From: Macrostomum hystrix
Taxonomy: Eukaryota > Platyhelminthes > Macrostomidae
NCBI GenBank assembly: GCA_950097015.1
Contig: CATNEN010000041.1
Location: 2,025,501 to 2,089,500, forward strand
DNA: 64,000 nt
Direction of reading: 5' to 3'
Positions 48,601-60,600 of the stretch are shown here, one piece after another (within the stretch, counting starts at the first letter, position 1; each line of letters begins with the position of its first letter). Under the pieces are notes generated by a model. It worked only from the letters and a program-made list of their open reading frames with translations. It was not told the DNA's origin and ran no database searches. The position numbers and the translations under genes are program-made.

Positions 48601-51600
48601 TGCCGCCGCCTCCGCTGACGTCCTGCGGCTGCTGCGCCGAATTCGACACCAAAGCGACCTCGCCACCGGCTGCTCCGGCCTCGCCTTTGCCCGCCTCCGC
48701 GGCCTCCTCTGGCTTGACTCCGCAGCAGGACAGCAGTGTGGAGTGGTAGTGGTTCAGGAAGTCCTTCAGGCTGGCCCGGCTGGTGCAGTGCAGGAAGGTA
48801 CCGTACTCGGCGCGGCTGTAGTGCACCAGGGAGCGCATCTGCTCCTCTGGCGGGCAGCGGAATTCGCGGGTGCGCCGCGCCGCCACCGCCGATGGCAGAC
48901 TGGAGTTCTTGATGTCCAGGTACTTCTTCAGCTGGTGCTGTGGGGTGGGAAACGTTCAGAGCTCTCAGACTTTAACTCATAAAAAAATTCTCAGAGAACG
49001 TCAGGAGTTCGAATCCCGAAACTAACCGACTGCGCCTCGGTGACAAAGTACTTCGCGGCTGCGATCAGCGTCTCCAGCCTGTGCTGCAGCTGCGTGTCGC
49101 ACAGCAGGTGGAACATCTTGCACAGCTGCGTCTTCGTGTTGTCGCTCAACGAGAAGTCCAGGATGGCCTCGTCGCCGTGCCGGTCGGCCTGCAGCTCCGG
49201 TGGGAAGGTCCTCGGGTGCACGGCAGACAGGATGCGGAAGATCTCCTCCACCGACAGGCAGCCCATGGCCAGCAGGTTGTTGATCACCTTCAGAAGCGGA
49301 CTGCGGTTCGTGGTTGGGGAAGCGGTGTTCCAGATATTTTTAGAACATTCGTCTCACTTAAGAGTCAATAGTCCTACTATCTTGCTGATAACTTCTGGGG
49401 GTCACCTGAGCCTTCTGGTCACTGAGTCACAAACACTCACACGAACTGGTACTCATAGCTGCCGCCCACGGGGTCACGAAGATGGCCGCCCATCGCTGCC
49501 GCGTTAATGAACATCTGGATGCAGTCGTCCTTGAGGCCCCGGATCGGGTAGGGCGGGCAGAGCTCGAGCGCAGGCGGGTGCGCCTCGTCCTCGTTGACCA
49601 GGAACGAGAAGTTCGTGCGGATGCACTTGCCGCCCTCCTCGCCTGGAATCTCGTGGAAGTCGCGCAAGAATTTCTCCTCGTCAATCTCAGGTGAGAACAC
49701 CTGGTCGTGGGTGAGCGGGATGACGAACTCGTTCTTGGTGAGTGAGCGCAGCTTCACGTAGCTGTCCAGGTGCATGGCGATCAGCAGGTCGAAGTAGGCC
49801 ATGCGGAGCGGGCCAGACAGGTCTGCGGACATGTGAGAGTAAAGAGCAGCTCTTCATGAGGAAAGCCTGGCATGTCTGGCTTTTGATTAAATTGTCGGCA
49901 GATAAAAAACTCTAGAACTGACGGTACTTTCAATGATTCAAGGATCCTTTAACTGTCTTCGGTTATACAAATAACCCTAGAACTGTCGGTACATCAAAGG
50001 ATCCTAGAAATGTCGGTATATCATAGGACCCTAGAAATGTCGGTACATCAAGGGATCCTAGAAATTTCGGTATATCAGAGGATCCTAGAAATGTCGGTAT
50101 ATCAGAGGATCCTAGAAATGTCGGTACATCAAAGGATGCTAGAAATGTCGGTACATCAAAGGATGCTAGAAATGTCGGTGCACCAAAGGACCCTAGAACT
50201 GTCGGTGCACCAAAGGACCCTAGAACTTTCGGTACATCAAAGGACCCTAGAACTGTCGGTACATCAAAGGACCCTAGAACTGTCGGTACATCAAAGGACC
50301 CTAGAACTGTCGGTACATCAAAAGACCTTAGAATTGTCGGTGCATCAAGGGATCCTAGAACTGTCAGAAGATCACAGAATTCTATAATCATTCTCTAGAG
50401 ACCATCCTACTCACAGATATTCAGCGTGAGGAAGTTGAACTGGTCGGCGCTGACGTGATTGGTGAGCATCTCGGCGGCGGTCCTGTTGCCGTGCGAGCAG
50501 ATGGCCTTGTAAAGCTGCAGCGTGCCCTTGTGGAACTGCAGCAGATCCGGCAGCTCCTCCATCTCCAGGATGTCAAAGCTGCGCTCCTCCTCCGACAGCT
50601 TCAGCGCGATCATCTGCACCGGCTCCTCGCACAGCAGGGACCAGCCGCGCAGGTCGGACAGTTTGAGGATGTTCACCCGGAGCTGCGTCTGCGGCACTCG
50701 CGACCAGCTGATGCTGGACATGCACTGCGCCTGCAGCCGGTTCGGCAGCTGCGGCATCGCCAGCTTCGGGCGGCGCAGCATCCCGGAGACCACGGGCAGC
50801 GTGTGGCGCGTGCGGCCCAGCTCGAAGGCGGCCACCTGGCAGCTGCGCGCCTTGAAGGCGACCGCCGGGTAGAGGACCGACGACTCTGGCACCTGGAGCC
50901 GGGTGTGTGTAAAGTAACTTTACCTATTCATAATATTAACAAGTATAACTCATGACACCTGTCCCAATCGCCGACGGCAAAGCCGCAAATATTGCGCGGC
51001 GCATCTGAAGGCTGCGTACAGCTGTTTTAGTCCATGGACTGGGGAGATGCCGCACACCCTCAATTAACCCAGCTAATGCTGGTACCCATTTGATGCATCA
51101 AATGGGTGAACTGAAGCAATGCAGAGTTAAGTGTCTTGTCTTGCTAAAGGTCATATTTGTTCCGGTGTAGTCGGGAATCGAACCCCCGACATTGAAAGTT
51201 GTGAGTCCGACGCTCTTACCACCAGGCTAGAACTCCCGTATTACCTATTCAAGATTCTCATATATAATCTTCAATTAATCGAATGTCTCAAACTCGAATA
51301 CTTGTTTCATTGAATCTCAGCAAATCTAAGAAATTTATAAAATCCCAACTCAATCCACTCGAATCCCACTTGAATCCCACTCGATCCCACATGAATCCCA
51401 CTTGAATCCCACTTGAATCCCACTCGAATCCCACTTGAACCCCTTTCGAATCCCACTTGAATCCCACTTGAATCCCACTCGAATCCCACTTAAACCGCCC
51501 AAGATTTCACCCAAGCCTCTCCTCAGTCTCCGGCATTAACCAGCGGGCCACCAGCCCGAGCTCACCTGAACTCTGGCAGCGATCGGCTTGCCGTTCATCT

Positions 51601-54600
51601 CGAAGGACAGCGAGCCGCCGGCGGCGTCCAAGAAGCAGCCGATGGTCAGGCCCTGCGAGAGACGCTTGGAGGCGTCCTCCTGGGAGCCGAACTTGGCAAG
51701 CAGGTCGCCCGCGTTCACCATGTAGACGGTGCGCTGCTGGTCCACCGACTTTGGCTGGTAGTCGTCGTCCAGGAGGCAGACGTCCACCCAGCTAGCGAAC
51801 ACGGACTCAACGTCGTGCGTTGGCAGCTTGAAGTAGGGCGTCAGCCAGCCGATCCAGGAGCAGGCGGGGTCCTGGCCCGGCAGCAGCCGCACAGAATAGT
51901 AGTATTCGTCGATGTACTCGGCGACCGCGTTCTCCCGTACCTGCGGCCGAAGATTGACAAATAAGCCACTATGAACACCCTGACGTGAATTTCTCCAATT
52001 TCACTGATCAAGCCTAAATATTAGGCGCAGCTCAACCACAGGACACCATCGCCTAGTCTAACAACCAATCAGTCAACAAAAAATTTCCGGGGTTCCTCCA
52101 TTGGTATGAAATCGGGCGGCAAATTGGCTTGGTAGTCCTACTGTTAACAGATGTAGCGGACGAGCAAATGTGTTTTAACGAGCTCATTTTTAGAAATGAA
52201 TTTCAATGTGCGTTGGTTAGCCTAAATTAACCTATTGGTGCAACGCACACGTGCGGGCAGCCTCACCTGCATCTCGTACTGCAGGTGGTCGCTGTCGTCG
52301 GCTCCGAACTTGCCGAACAGTCCGGCGTCGCCGCTGGTGTCTGGCGTCAGGATTGCCGTCACAGCGCTCTGCGACACGTCGTCAGCGCCGTGTCCGCTCT
52401 TCTTCTTGAAGAAGTTGGCGATCTTGGTCTTCTTCTTCGCGCCGGCGGCCGCAGCGGCGGCCGGGTGGTGGCTGTCCACGGTGGTGCCCTTCGGGACCAT
52501 CAGGGAGGTCGGGCCAGCGCCGTCCCCGCCGGGGCGCTGCTGCTGCGCCTGCTGCAGGCGGGGGTCCAGCTTCTTGCGGAAGTTGTCCACCTCCGCGCGG
52601 CGCTGAGCCAGGCTGCGGCCGGTGAAGTGCTGGTGGCAGCGGACGGGCAGGCTGAGGCGGACAACCTCCAGGTGGTCCTCCTGGTTGCTGGGCACGTACT
52701 TGGTGCTGATGCTGATGAGGGGGGTGCCGCCAGCGGACCGCTGCGCCAGGATGTGCGAGTGGGAGCTCTTGTCCGAGATGGTCTCAAAGCTGGTTTCCAG
52801 GCGGTCATACCACATGGGCAGGGCGGACTGCATGTTGCTGCGGGGTGCGGGATTGATCGATTGATTTTTCAGCAATATTGCTTTTCAATCTGTTAGCGAT
52901 TGACATATTGATATCAGTGATTGATGCATCAACCCAATCCATTGATATCAGTGATTGATGCATCAACCCAATCCACTGATATCAGTGATTGATGCATCAA
53001 CCCAATCCATTGATATCAGTGATTGATGCATCAACCCAATCCACTGATATCAGTGATTTATGCATCAACCCAATCCACTGATATCAGTGATTGATGCATC
53101 AACCCAATCCACTGATATCAGTGATTTATGCATCAACCCAATCCACTGATATCAGTGATTGATGCATCAACCCAATCCATTGATATCAGCGCCGCGCACT
53201 CACACACAGAATGGCTCGAAGCCCTCCTGCAGGCCGCAGCAGGTGAAGTACTTGAAGCTCTTGACGTCCTGGCCGAGGTTCAGCTTCGCAGACTGGCCGA
53301 CCCCCAGCGAGAAGGCCGGCACGTAGCCGTTCTTGACGTTGACCTGGATTCCCTTGAAGGCGATCTCCTGGCCCACACTGTCCATCATCAGTTCGCCATT
53401 GAGCGAGAAGTCTGCGAGAGATAAGCGCAGGTTTCATTTTAGCCTACTGACAGTAGCGGTTAGCGATTCTGCTAGCCGAATGCTTCCATAAACTTAGAGG
53501 CGTCTGACTCGCTACAAGAGCCTGGGGTTCGTTCCGCAGCGAGGCCATATTAATTTGGGGTGTACGTACGTACATGCAAAGTGTACACAGCACAGCCTGA
53601 CATTGTGAAATTCTGTGCAAATGTGTACACTATTTGAATGTACTTGTCTGCATATTTGGGTTTTCGGGTCGAAAAAGGCAAAAGAGATTCGTCAGGGCCA
53701 AATCTCTCAGTGACCAATGGCTTCGTGATTAATGTGGAATATCAGGAATAAGCAATGTCAGGCCATTGCCCCGCAATGCATAGGTTTGAATCCCTTCTAA
53801 TGCCGCGTCGGTGTAAGCACGCTTTCTAAATGGCGTTTCTACCCCCTGTATATCACTCCCTCTCCCCCCAGATGCGAAATCCACTCACAGATGGTGCCAT
53901 CGTCCAGATCGATCAGGCAGCCGACCACATCGCCCTGGCGGCAGCGCTTGCCGAAGCGCTCGGAGTCAACGTGCCATTTCTTGGCCTGCGCAAGGAAACA
54001 CGGGCGAATGCGAGAAAGTGCAAATGGATTCTGCGAGAATTGCTAAGGCTGACCTGCCCAGAAGCACCGCATCTCCCATCCCCCATGTAGCCCCTTCTCT
54101 CCCTGCTGACATTTTCAAGCATCTGCGCAGCCCCGCCTGAAGAATTGCTTCCCCCAGAAATGCCCAGACCCTAGTAATGTGCCAGGCCCGGTACCTTGCT
54201 GCTTTGACGCAGGCCTTTCCAATACTTGAAATGCCGTTTGTAAGAACCAATATAACTGAACCGCTTGCAGCTTTCACAAATCACAAATCACAAATCACAA
54301 ATCACAAATCACAAATCACAAATCACAACTCCTGGAGAGCCTGGAGTTTTAGGCGCTTCACAATGCTACATTAAAGTGCGTTTGGAAGATTGCAAATGCG
54401 ATGTAAGAAGGACGCGGTATTCGGTCTGGCTTTGTTGTGCGGGTGTCTGTTTCACCTGATCGTAAATTCAAAAATAAATTTACTTTAAAAATCCTTCAAC
54501 CTAGGAAATGCTAAACGTATGCCTTTAATTCGCCCACGGGATGTTAGTCTATGCATAGCGCCTCGACGTTTCACATGAATCGGAACGGATAAATTTGTGC

Positions 54601-57600
54601 AAACAGCGACACATTTGGCCAGGTGAGCAAAGTTCCAAAAACTGACCGAGCTGCAGTCGAACGCGTAGGAGCCATTGGAGTCGCCAACCAGGACTCCGGC
54701 CTGCGAGTCGGCCTGCATGAAGCCGACCCGAATGTTGCCCTCTGACATTATTTCGAACTCGAAGTACCATTTGCCCTGCGACACCGCCCAGGTGGTCTGC
54801 ACGCGGTAGGTGCGGCTAATGTCGGAGTGGCACGGCTCCAGCATGCGCCGCATGATCAGCTCCTCGCGCACGTCGGACGATGAAGAGCGCTCGATATCGT
54901 AGCCGAAGGCCAGGATGGTCTTGATGATCTCGGTCGAGCTGGCCCGGTTCACCGCCTGGATGGCCGGGTCCACGTGCTTGAACGGCACCAGGAAGGGGGA
55001 CCGCTTCAGCACGGGGTCTTCCTCGATGCCCCAGGTCCAGCCCTGAGCAATGCGGTCGCGGCCCCAGAGGTTGTGCGTGTTCTCCGCCAGGTAGTCCGCC
55101 AGCTCTTCCAGGGCGGGACTCAGCGCGTACTGCGTCAGGTCGATCGGCATCGGCTTGTAGCCGTTCGGCTGCACGAAGCTGTTGCCCAGCTTGACCGTCT
55201 TCACGCGGGTCTCCTTCTGTGGGTCGGGCACGATATTGTAGCCCAGGATGAAGATGACCTTGAGCGTCTCCTGGGCCAGGCTCAGGTTGTAGGTCCTCTC
55301 GTAGTCAGGCAGCTGGCTGAAAGTGGTCAGGCACGGGTTGGTCTTGTCCTCGTCGCTGCGCTGCTCACCGTAGGTCCAGCCCTGCTCGATCTTCTTCATC
55401 GCCCAGATCTCGTGCAGGTTCTCAGCTAGGCGTTCGCGGATCTGGTCCACGGTGACCGGCGCCTGCATCGCGGTGCAGTCGATCGGACTCGGGCTGAAGT
55501 TGTTGTAGGGCCCGACGTCGTTAGGTCCCTGGTAGATGCTCTTCTCGATGAAGCCAAAGTTGAAGCAGGGCTCGATGCGCAGCTTGCGGCCGGGCAGGAT
55601 GGCGTCCGAGATGGGGCTGAAAGTGTCCAACGGCCCAAACTTCAGGCGGCCGTGGCTGCCACCGAACAGGAAGCGCACGCTGACCTTGGCTCCCAGGCTC
55701 ACGCAGGGGTAGAAGGTGCCCCACTTGTCAAAGTCTTTGAAGAAGCCTTTCACAGTCTGGCCATTTACGCTGAATGTGATGCGCGGAATCGACAGATCGA
55801 TCGCGGAGCCGATCACGTCGCCTTTCTTGAGCTGCACCTCCATGGAGCGGACCGGCTGCGAGCTCTGGTTAGTCCACAGGTGATTGCCATCAAACGCAAA
55901 CGAGTAGATATCGTCTCCGAGGCCGTTGCAGCCCCAGTTGGAGCCGCGAGCTGGGTAGGGCAGGAAGCCGTCCGCGTTGGCCCAGCCGATGCGAAGGTGC
56001 GTCGGATTGTCCGTCTTCTGCTCGATGGAGTCAACCACCACCTCGAAACACCACCGGCTGTACATGGCCACGCCGTCCGCAATCTTCACGGACACGTTGG
56101 GTCGGAAGCAGCGCACGTGATCCACCAGGCGGGTTTGCAGCAGCAGGTCGCGGTCTGGCAGCAGCGTGTTGGAGATGAGGTTCTGGTTCAAGCGGACCGC
56201 GCCCTGGGATCCGGACACGCAGAGGCTGCAAAGAACCTCGAGGATCTTGGAGTCCCTACCCTGACGGTCCAGCAGGCCCACGACTGTTTGAATATGATTC
56301 TCCCGGATCATGTTTAGCGCTTCGGGGCTGTGCGTGAGGACTGAGAACAGAACGTCCAGTACGCCCTGGGCCGCCTCCTGGCCCTCCAGGCGGCTAAACA
56401 GCCAATTGAGGCGCTGCGTCTGCGCGAACTGGGCGCAGTTGGGCCGGTTGCCGCGGATCAGCGCTGCCAGCAGCAGGTACAGGTAGTTACTGATTGTGTT
56501 GTAGCACCCGCTGCGGTCATCGCCGCAGATCGCAGCGAAGTCGCGGCTGCTCTTAAAAGTCAAGCTGAACTTGTCGATCGTGTCCAGGACCAGCGAGATC
56601 ATGCCCTCTTCCTGGAAAAGGCCTTGGCGATTCTTCAGCGCCTTCAGCTTCATCACGCGAGCCTCATGCTCCTCAGACTCGTCTGGGAACTCGAAGAAGT
56701 CGATGAGGTCCTTGAGGGAGCGCTGCACCTCGTCAATGTTGGTGGCCTGCCAGGCTGGCGACTGAACACCCTCGGCTAGCAGGCCATCCAGCGCCTTCAG
56801 CAAGTTGTGAAAGAACGCGGCACAACGTCGGATGGCCACGGCAGACTTGGAGTCCTCCTCTTGCGACTTGGCGAACGTGAACGCGTCGTCCATGTGACCT
56901 TCGGCCAGCACAATAGCCTGCTTTTCCTCGACGCGGCCGATGCCTCTCTTTTTTGTCTCGTAGGTCTTGTAGGACAGCCACAGACCGGAGCTGATGTGCT
57001 GCAGGAATGAGTAGGTCTCATCGTACTTAACATCAGCGGATCCCATGCCCTCTTCCTCGCGCTCCTCCTTCGACACCTTGTCATCCTTCGTCTGCATGAG
57101 GAAGAACGCCGTGACATCCTCCTGGGCCTGCTCTGGTGGCACAGTCGTCAGCAGGTGGCTCTCAGTCACACCCAAGTAGCGTCCGGAGGTGACGTGCCGA
57201 ATGCGCACCTTGCAGGACCAGGAGAAAAGGCCGCCAGTCCAGCGGATCTTCACGTGTTCCACGCGCCACAGAGAGCGCGCCTGGGTCTTGGCGTCGCCAG
57301 TCTCGTACATGACCTTCGGCAGGTCGGTTGGCGTCTCGCTCTCTTCCTGGCAGATGGTCAGGCACTCGTCGCCATGCATGAAACGCAGGACGTCGCTGCC
57401 GAACACGCAGCTGAGATTCTTCTGACGGATGGCCCCGCTGCTGACGGGGATGATGGTCCACAGCGTCTGCCGAAACGAGGCCAGGACGCCGTTGTCCTCG
57501 GGCGAGAAGTGCTGCAGGATTTCCACATGGTCGTGTTTGTATTGATTGCTTGATTAGAAAAAAATGATTGGCTAGTTGGGCGAAATGGACTTACGAGGTA

Positions 57601-60600
57601 CCGCTCGGACGAAACGCTGACGAGAATGAAGTCGTCACCGATGCGCACCTTCTCGCCGTCTGAGCGCGTCTTAGAGGCCGGGTGGACGGTCCACCAGCAG
57701 GATTCACCTGCGGCGAGGCGCGAGGTTGGAGACGGTGAAAAGGCTTGAGTTGAGCAGGGCAAGATAGGGTAAGCCCGAGCTTTTATCGCATCCGTGCAAT
57801 CAGTAGTTGTTGGGAATGAATTTATTAATTCAATTTAATTTTTTGAGTTCCCATCACCGCCTGCAGGAGAGAAGGTTAAGGAACAGTTCCAGCAAGTTTC
57901 TGTAGCTCTACATAGCTTTACATGGATAAGCCGGAGATGCTCAGAAAGTCTTCAATTTAGCACTGAAAAGTACTCAGCGATCTACGAACTCTTTCACCCA
58001 TCTTTTACCGAAAGAACTGGGCGCCTGTAACAAAAACTTCTTCTAAACATTCAGGTTAGGAAAGGTCGGCAGTTACAATTGAAGAATATTCACTGGCAAA
58101 GGTAATTTTAGTAAACTTTTTGAACATCTGGATTGAGTTCGCAGTCAGATAAAACCAATCAAAATCGAGGCCCTGACGCATTGAAAAAACATAATCCTGA
58201 AAACTGGACACCAATCCGAACTACACAGAGCTCATTACCGAGCTCCAGTTAAGCTTACTTCCTCGTCCTGCAATGGGTGTGGAGGACAATGAGCATTCAG
58301 CGGCGGTCACTGACGAGCTTTCAGGTGTATATTCGTGCGGCCTTCGCTGACAGCGCATGGCCTAATTAATTCAGTTCCCTAGCTGCTATCCCCTTCCATG
58401 CTCCTCAGTTCCCCAGCAGTTATCCCCTTCCATGTTCCTCAGTTCCCCAGCAGTTATCCCCTTCCATGCTCCTCAGTTCCCCAGCAGTTATCCCCTTCCA
58501 TGCTCCTCAGTTCCCCGGCAGTTATCCCCTTCCATGTTCCTCAGTTCCCCAGCAGTTATCCCCTTCCATGCTCCTCAGTTCCCCAGCAGTTATCCCCTTC
58601 CATGTTCCTCAGTTCCCCAGCAGTTATCCCCTTCCATGCTCCTCAGTTCCCTAGCAGTTATCCCCTTCCATGCTCCTCAGTTCCCCAGCAGTTATCCCCT
58701 TCCATGTTCCTCAGTTCCCCAGCAGTTATCCCCTTCCATGCTCCTCAGTTCCCTAGCTGCTATCCCCTTCCATGCTCCTCAGTTCCCCAGCAGTTATCCC
58801 CTTCCATGCTCCTCAGTTCCCTAGCAGTTATCCCCTTCCATGCTCCTCAGTTCCCTAGCTGCTATCCCCTTCCATGCTCCTCAGTTCCCCAGCAGTTATC
58901 CCCTTCCATGCTCCTCAGTTCCCTAGCTGCTATCCCCTTCCATGCTCCTCAGTTCCCCAGCAGTTATCCCCTTCCATGTTCCTCAGTTCCCCAGCTGCTA
59001 TCCCCTTCCATGCTCCTCAGTTCCCCAGCAGTTATTCCCTTCCATGTTCCTCAGTTCCCCAGCTGCTATCCCCTTCCATGTTCCTCAGTTCCCTAGCTGC
59101 TATCCCCTTCCATGTTCCTCAGTTCCCTAGCAGTTATCCCTTTCCATGTTCCTCAGTTCCCCAGCAGTTATTCCCTTCCATGCTCCTCAGTTCCCTAGCT
59201 GCTATCCCCTTCCATGCTCCTCAGTTCCCCAGCAGTTATCCCCTTCCATGTTCCTCAGTTCCCCAGCAGTTATCCCCTTCCATGTTCCTCAGTTCCCTAG
59301 CAGTTATCCCCTTCCATGTTCCTCAGTTCCCCAGCTGCTATCCCCTTCCATGCTCCTCAGTTCCCCAGCAGTTATCCCCTTCCATGTTCCTCAGTTCCCT
59401 AGCAGTTATCCCCTTCCATGTTCCTCAGTTCCCCAGCTGCTATCCCCTTCCATGCTCCTCAGTTCCCTAGCAGTTATCCCCTTCCATGTTCCTCAGTTCC
59501 CCAGCTGCTATCCCCTTCCATGTTCCTCAGTTCCCTAGCTGCTATCCCCTTCCATGTTCCTCAGTTCCCTAGCAGTTATCCCTTTCCATGTTCCTCAGTT
59601 CCCCAGCAGTTATTCCCTTCCATGCTCCTTAGTTCCCTAGCTGCTATCCCCTTCCATGTTCCTCAGTTCCCTAGCTGCTATCCCCTTCCATGTTCCTCAG
59701 TTCCCTAGCAGTTATCCCTTTCCATGTTCCTCAGTTCCCTAGCTGCTATCCCCTTCCATGTTCCTCAGTTCCCTAGCAGTTATCCCTTTCCATGTTCCTC
59801 AGTTCCCCAGCAGTTATTCCCTTCCATGTTCCTCAGTTCCCTAGCAGTTATCCCCTTCCATGTTCCTCAGTTCCCTAGCAGTTATCCCTTTCCATGTTCC
59901 TCAGTTCCCTAGCTGCTATCCCCTTCCATGTTCCTCAGTTCCCTAGCAGTTATCCCTTTCCATGTTCCTCAGTTCCCTAGCAGTTATCCCCTTCCATGTT
60001 CCTCAGTTCCCCAGCAGTTATCCCCTTCCATGTTCCTCAGTTCCCCAGCAGTTATTCCCTTCCATGTTCCTCAGTTCCCCAGCAGTTATTCCCTTCCATG
60101 TTCCTCAGTTCCCTAGCTGCTATCCCCTTCCATGTTCCTCAGTTCCCTAGCAGTTATCCCTTTCCATGTTCCTCAGTTCCCTAGCAGTTATCCCCTTCCA
60201 TGTTCCTCAGTTCCCCAGCTGCTATCCCCTTCCATGTTCCTCAGTTCCCTAGCAGTTATCCCCTTCCATGTTCCTCAGTTCCCTAGCTGCTATCCCCTTC
60301 CATGTTCCTCAGTTCCCTAGCAGTTATCCCCTTCCATGCTCCTCAGTTCCCTAGCAGTTATTCCCTTCCATATTCCTCAGTTCCCTAGCTGCTGTCCCTT
60401 TCCATGTTCCTCAGTTCCCTAGCAGTTATCCCCTTCCATGTTCCTCAGTTCCCCAGCTGCTATCCCCTTCCATGTTCCTCAGTTCCCTAGCTGCTATCCC
60501 CTTCCATGTTCCTCAGTTCCCTAGCAGTTATCCCCTTCCATGTTCCTCAGTTCCCTAGCAGTTATCCTCTTCCATGTTCCTCAGTTCCCTAGCAGTTATT

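Noticed and set aside
48995-49020. GAGTTCGAATCCCGAA, a tRNA B-box-like string
   Set aside because: It sits in an 89 bp receptor intron with no A box or tRNA fold around it.
49963-50391. 125- and 142-codon ORFs across receptor intron 12
   Set aside because: Artefact of the 27 bp repeat, open on both strands and bounded by receptor exons.
57524-57526. ATG that would start a 1013-codon receptor ORF
   Set aside because: It lies upstream of the CCTGCAG acceptor of exon 7. The family alignment continues from exon 6 (SSERYL) into HFSPED, so this ATG is intronic.
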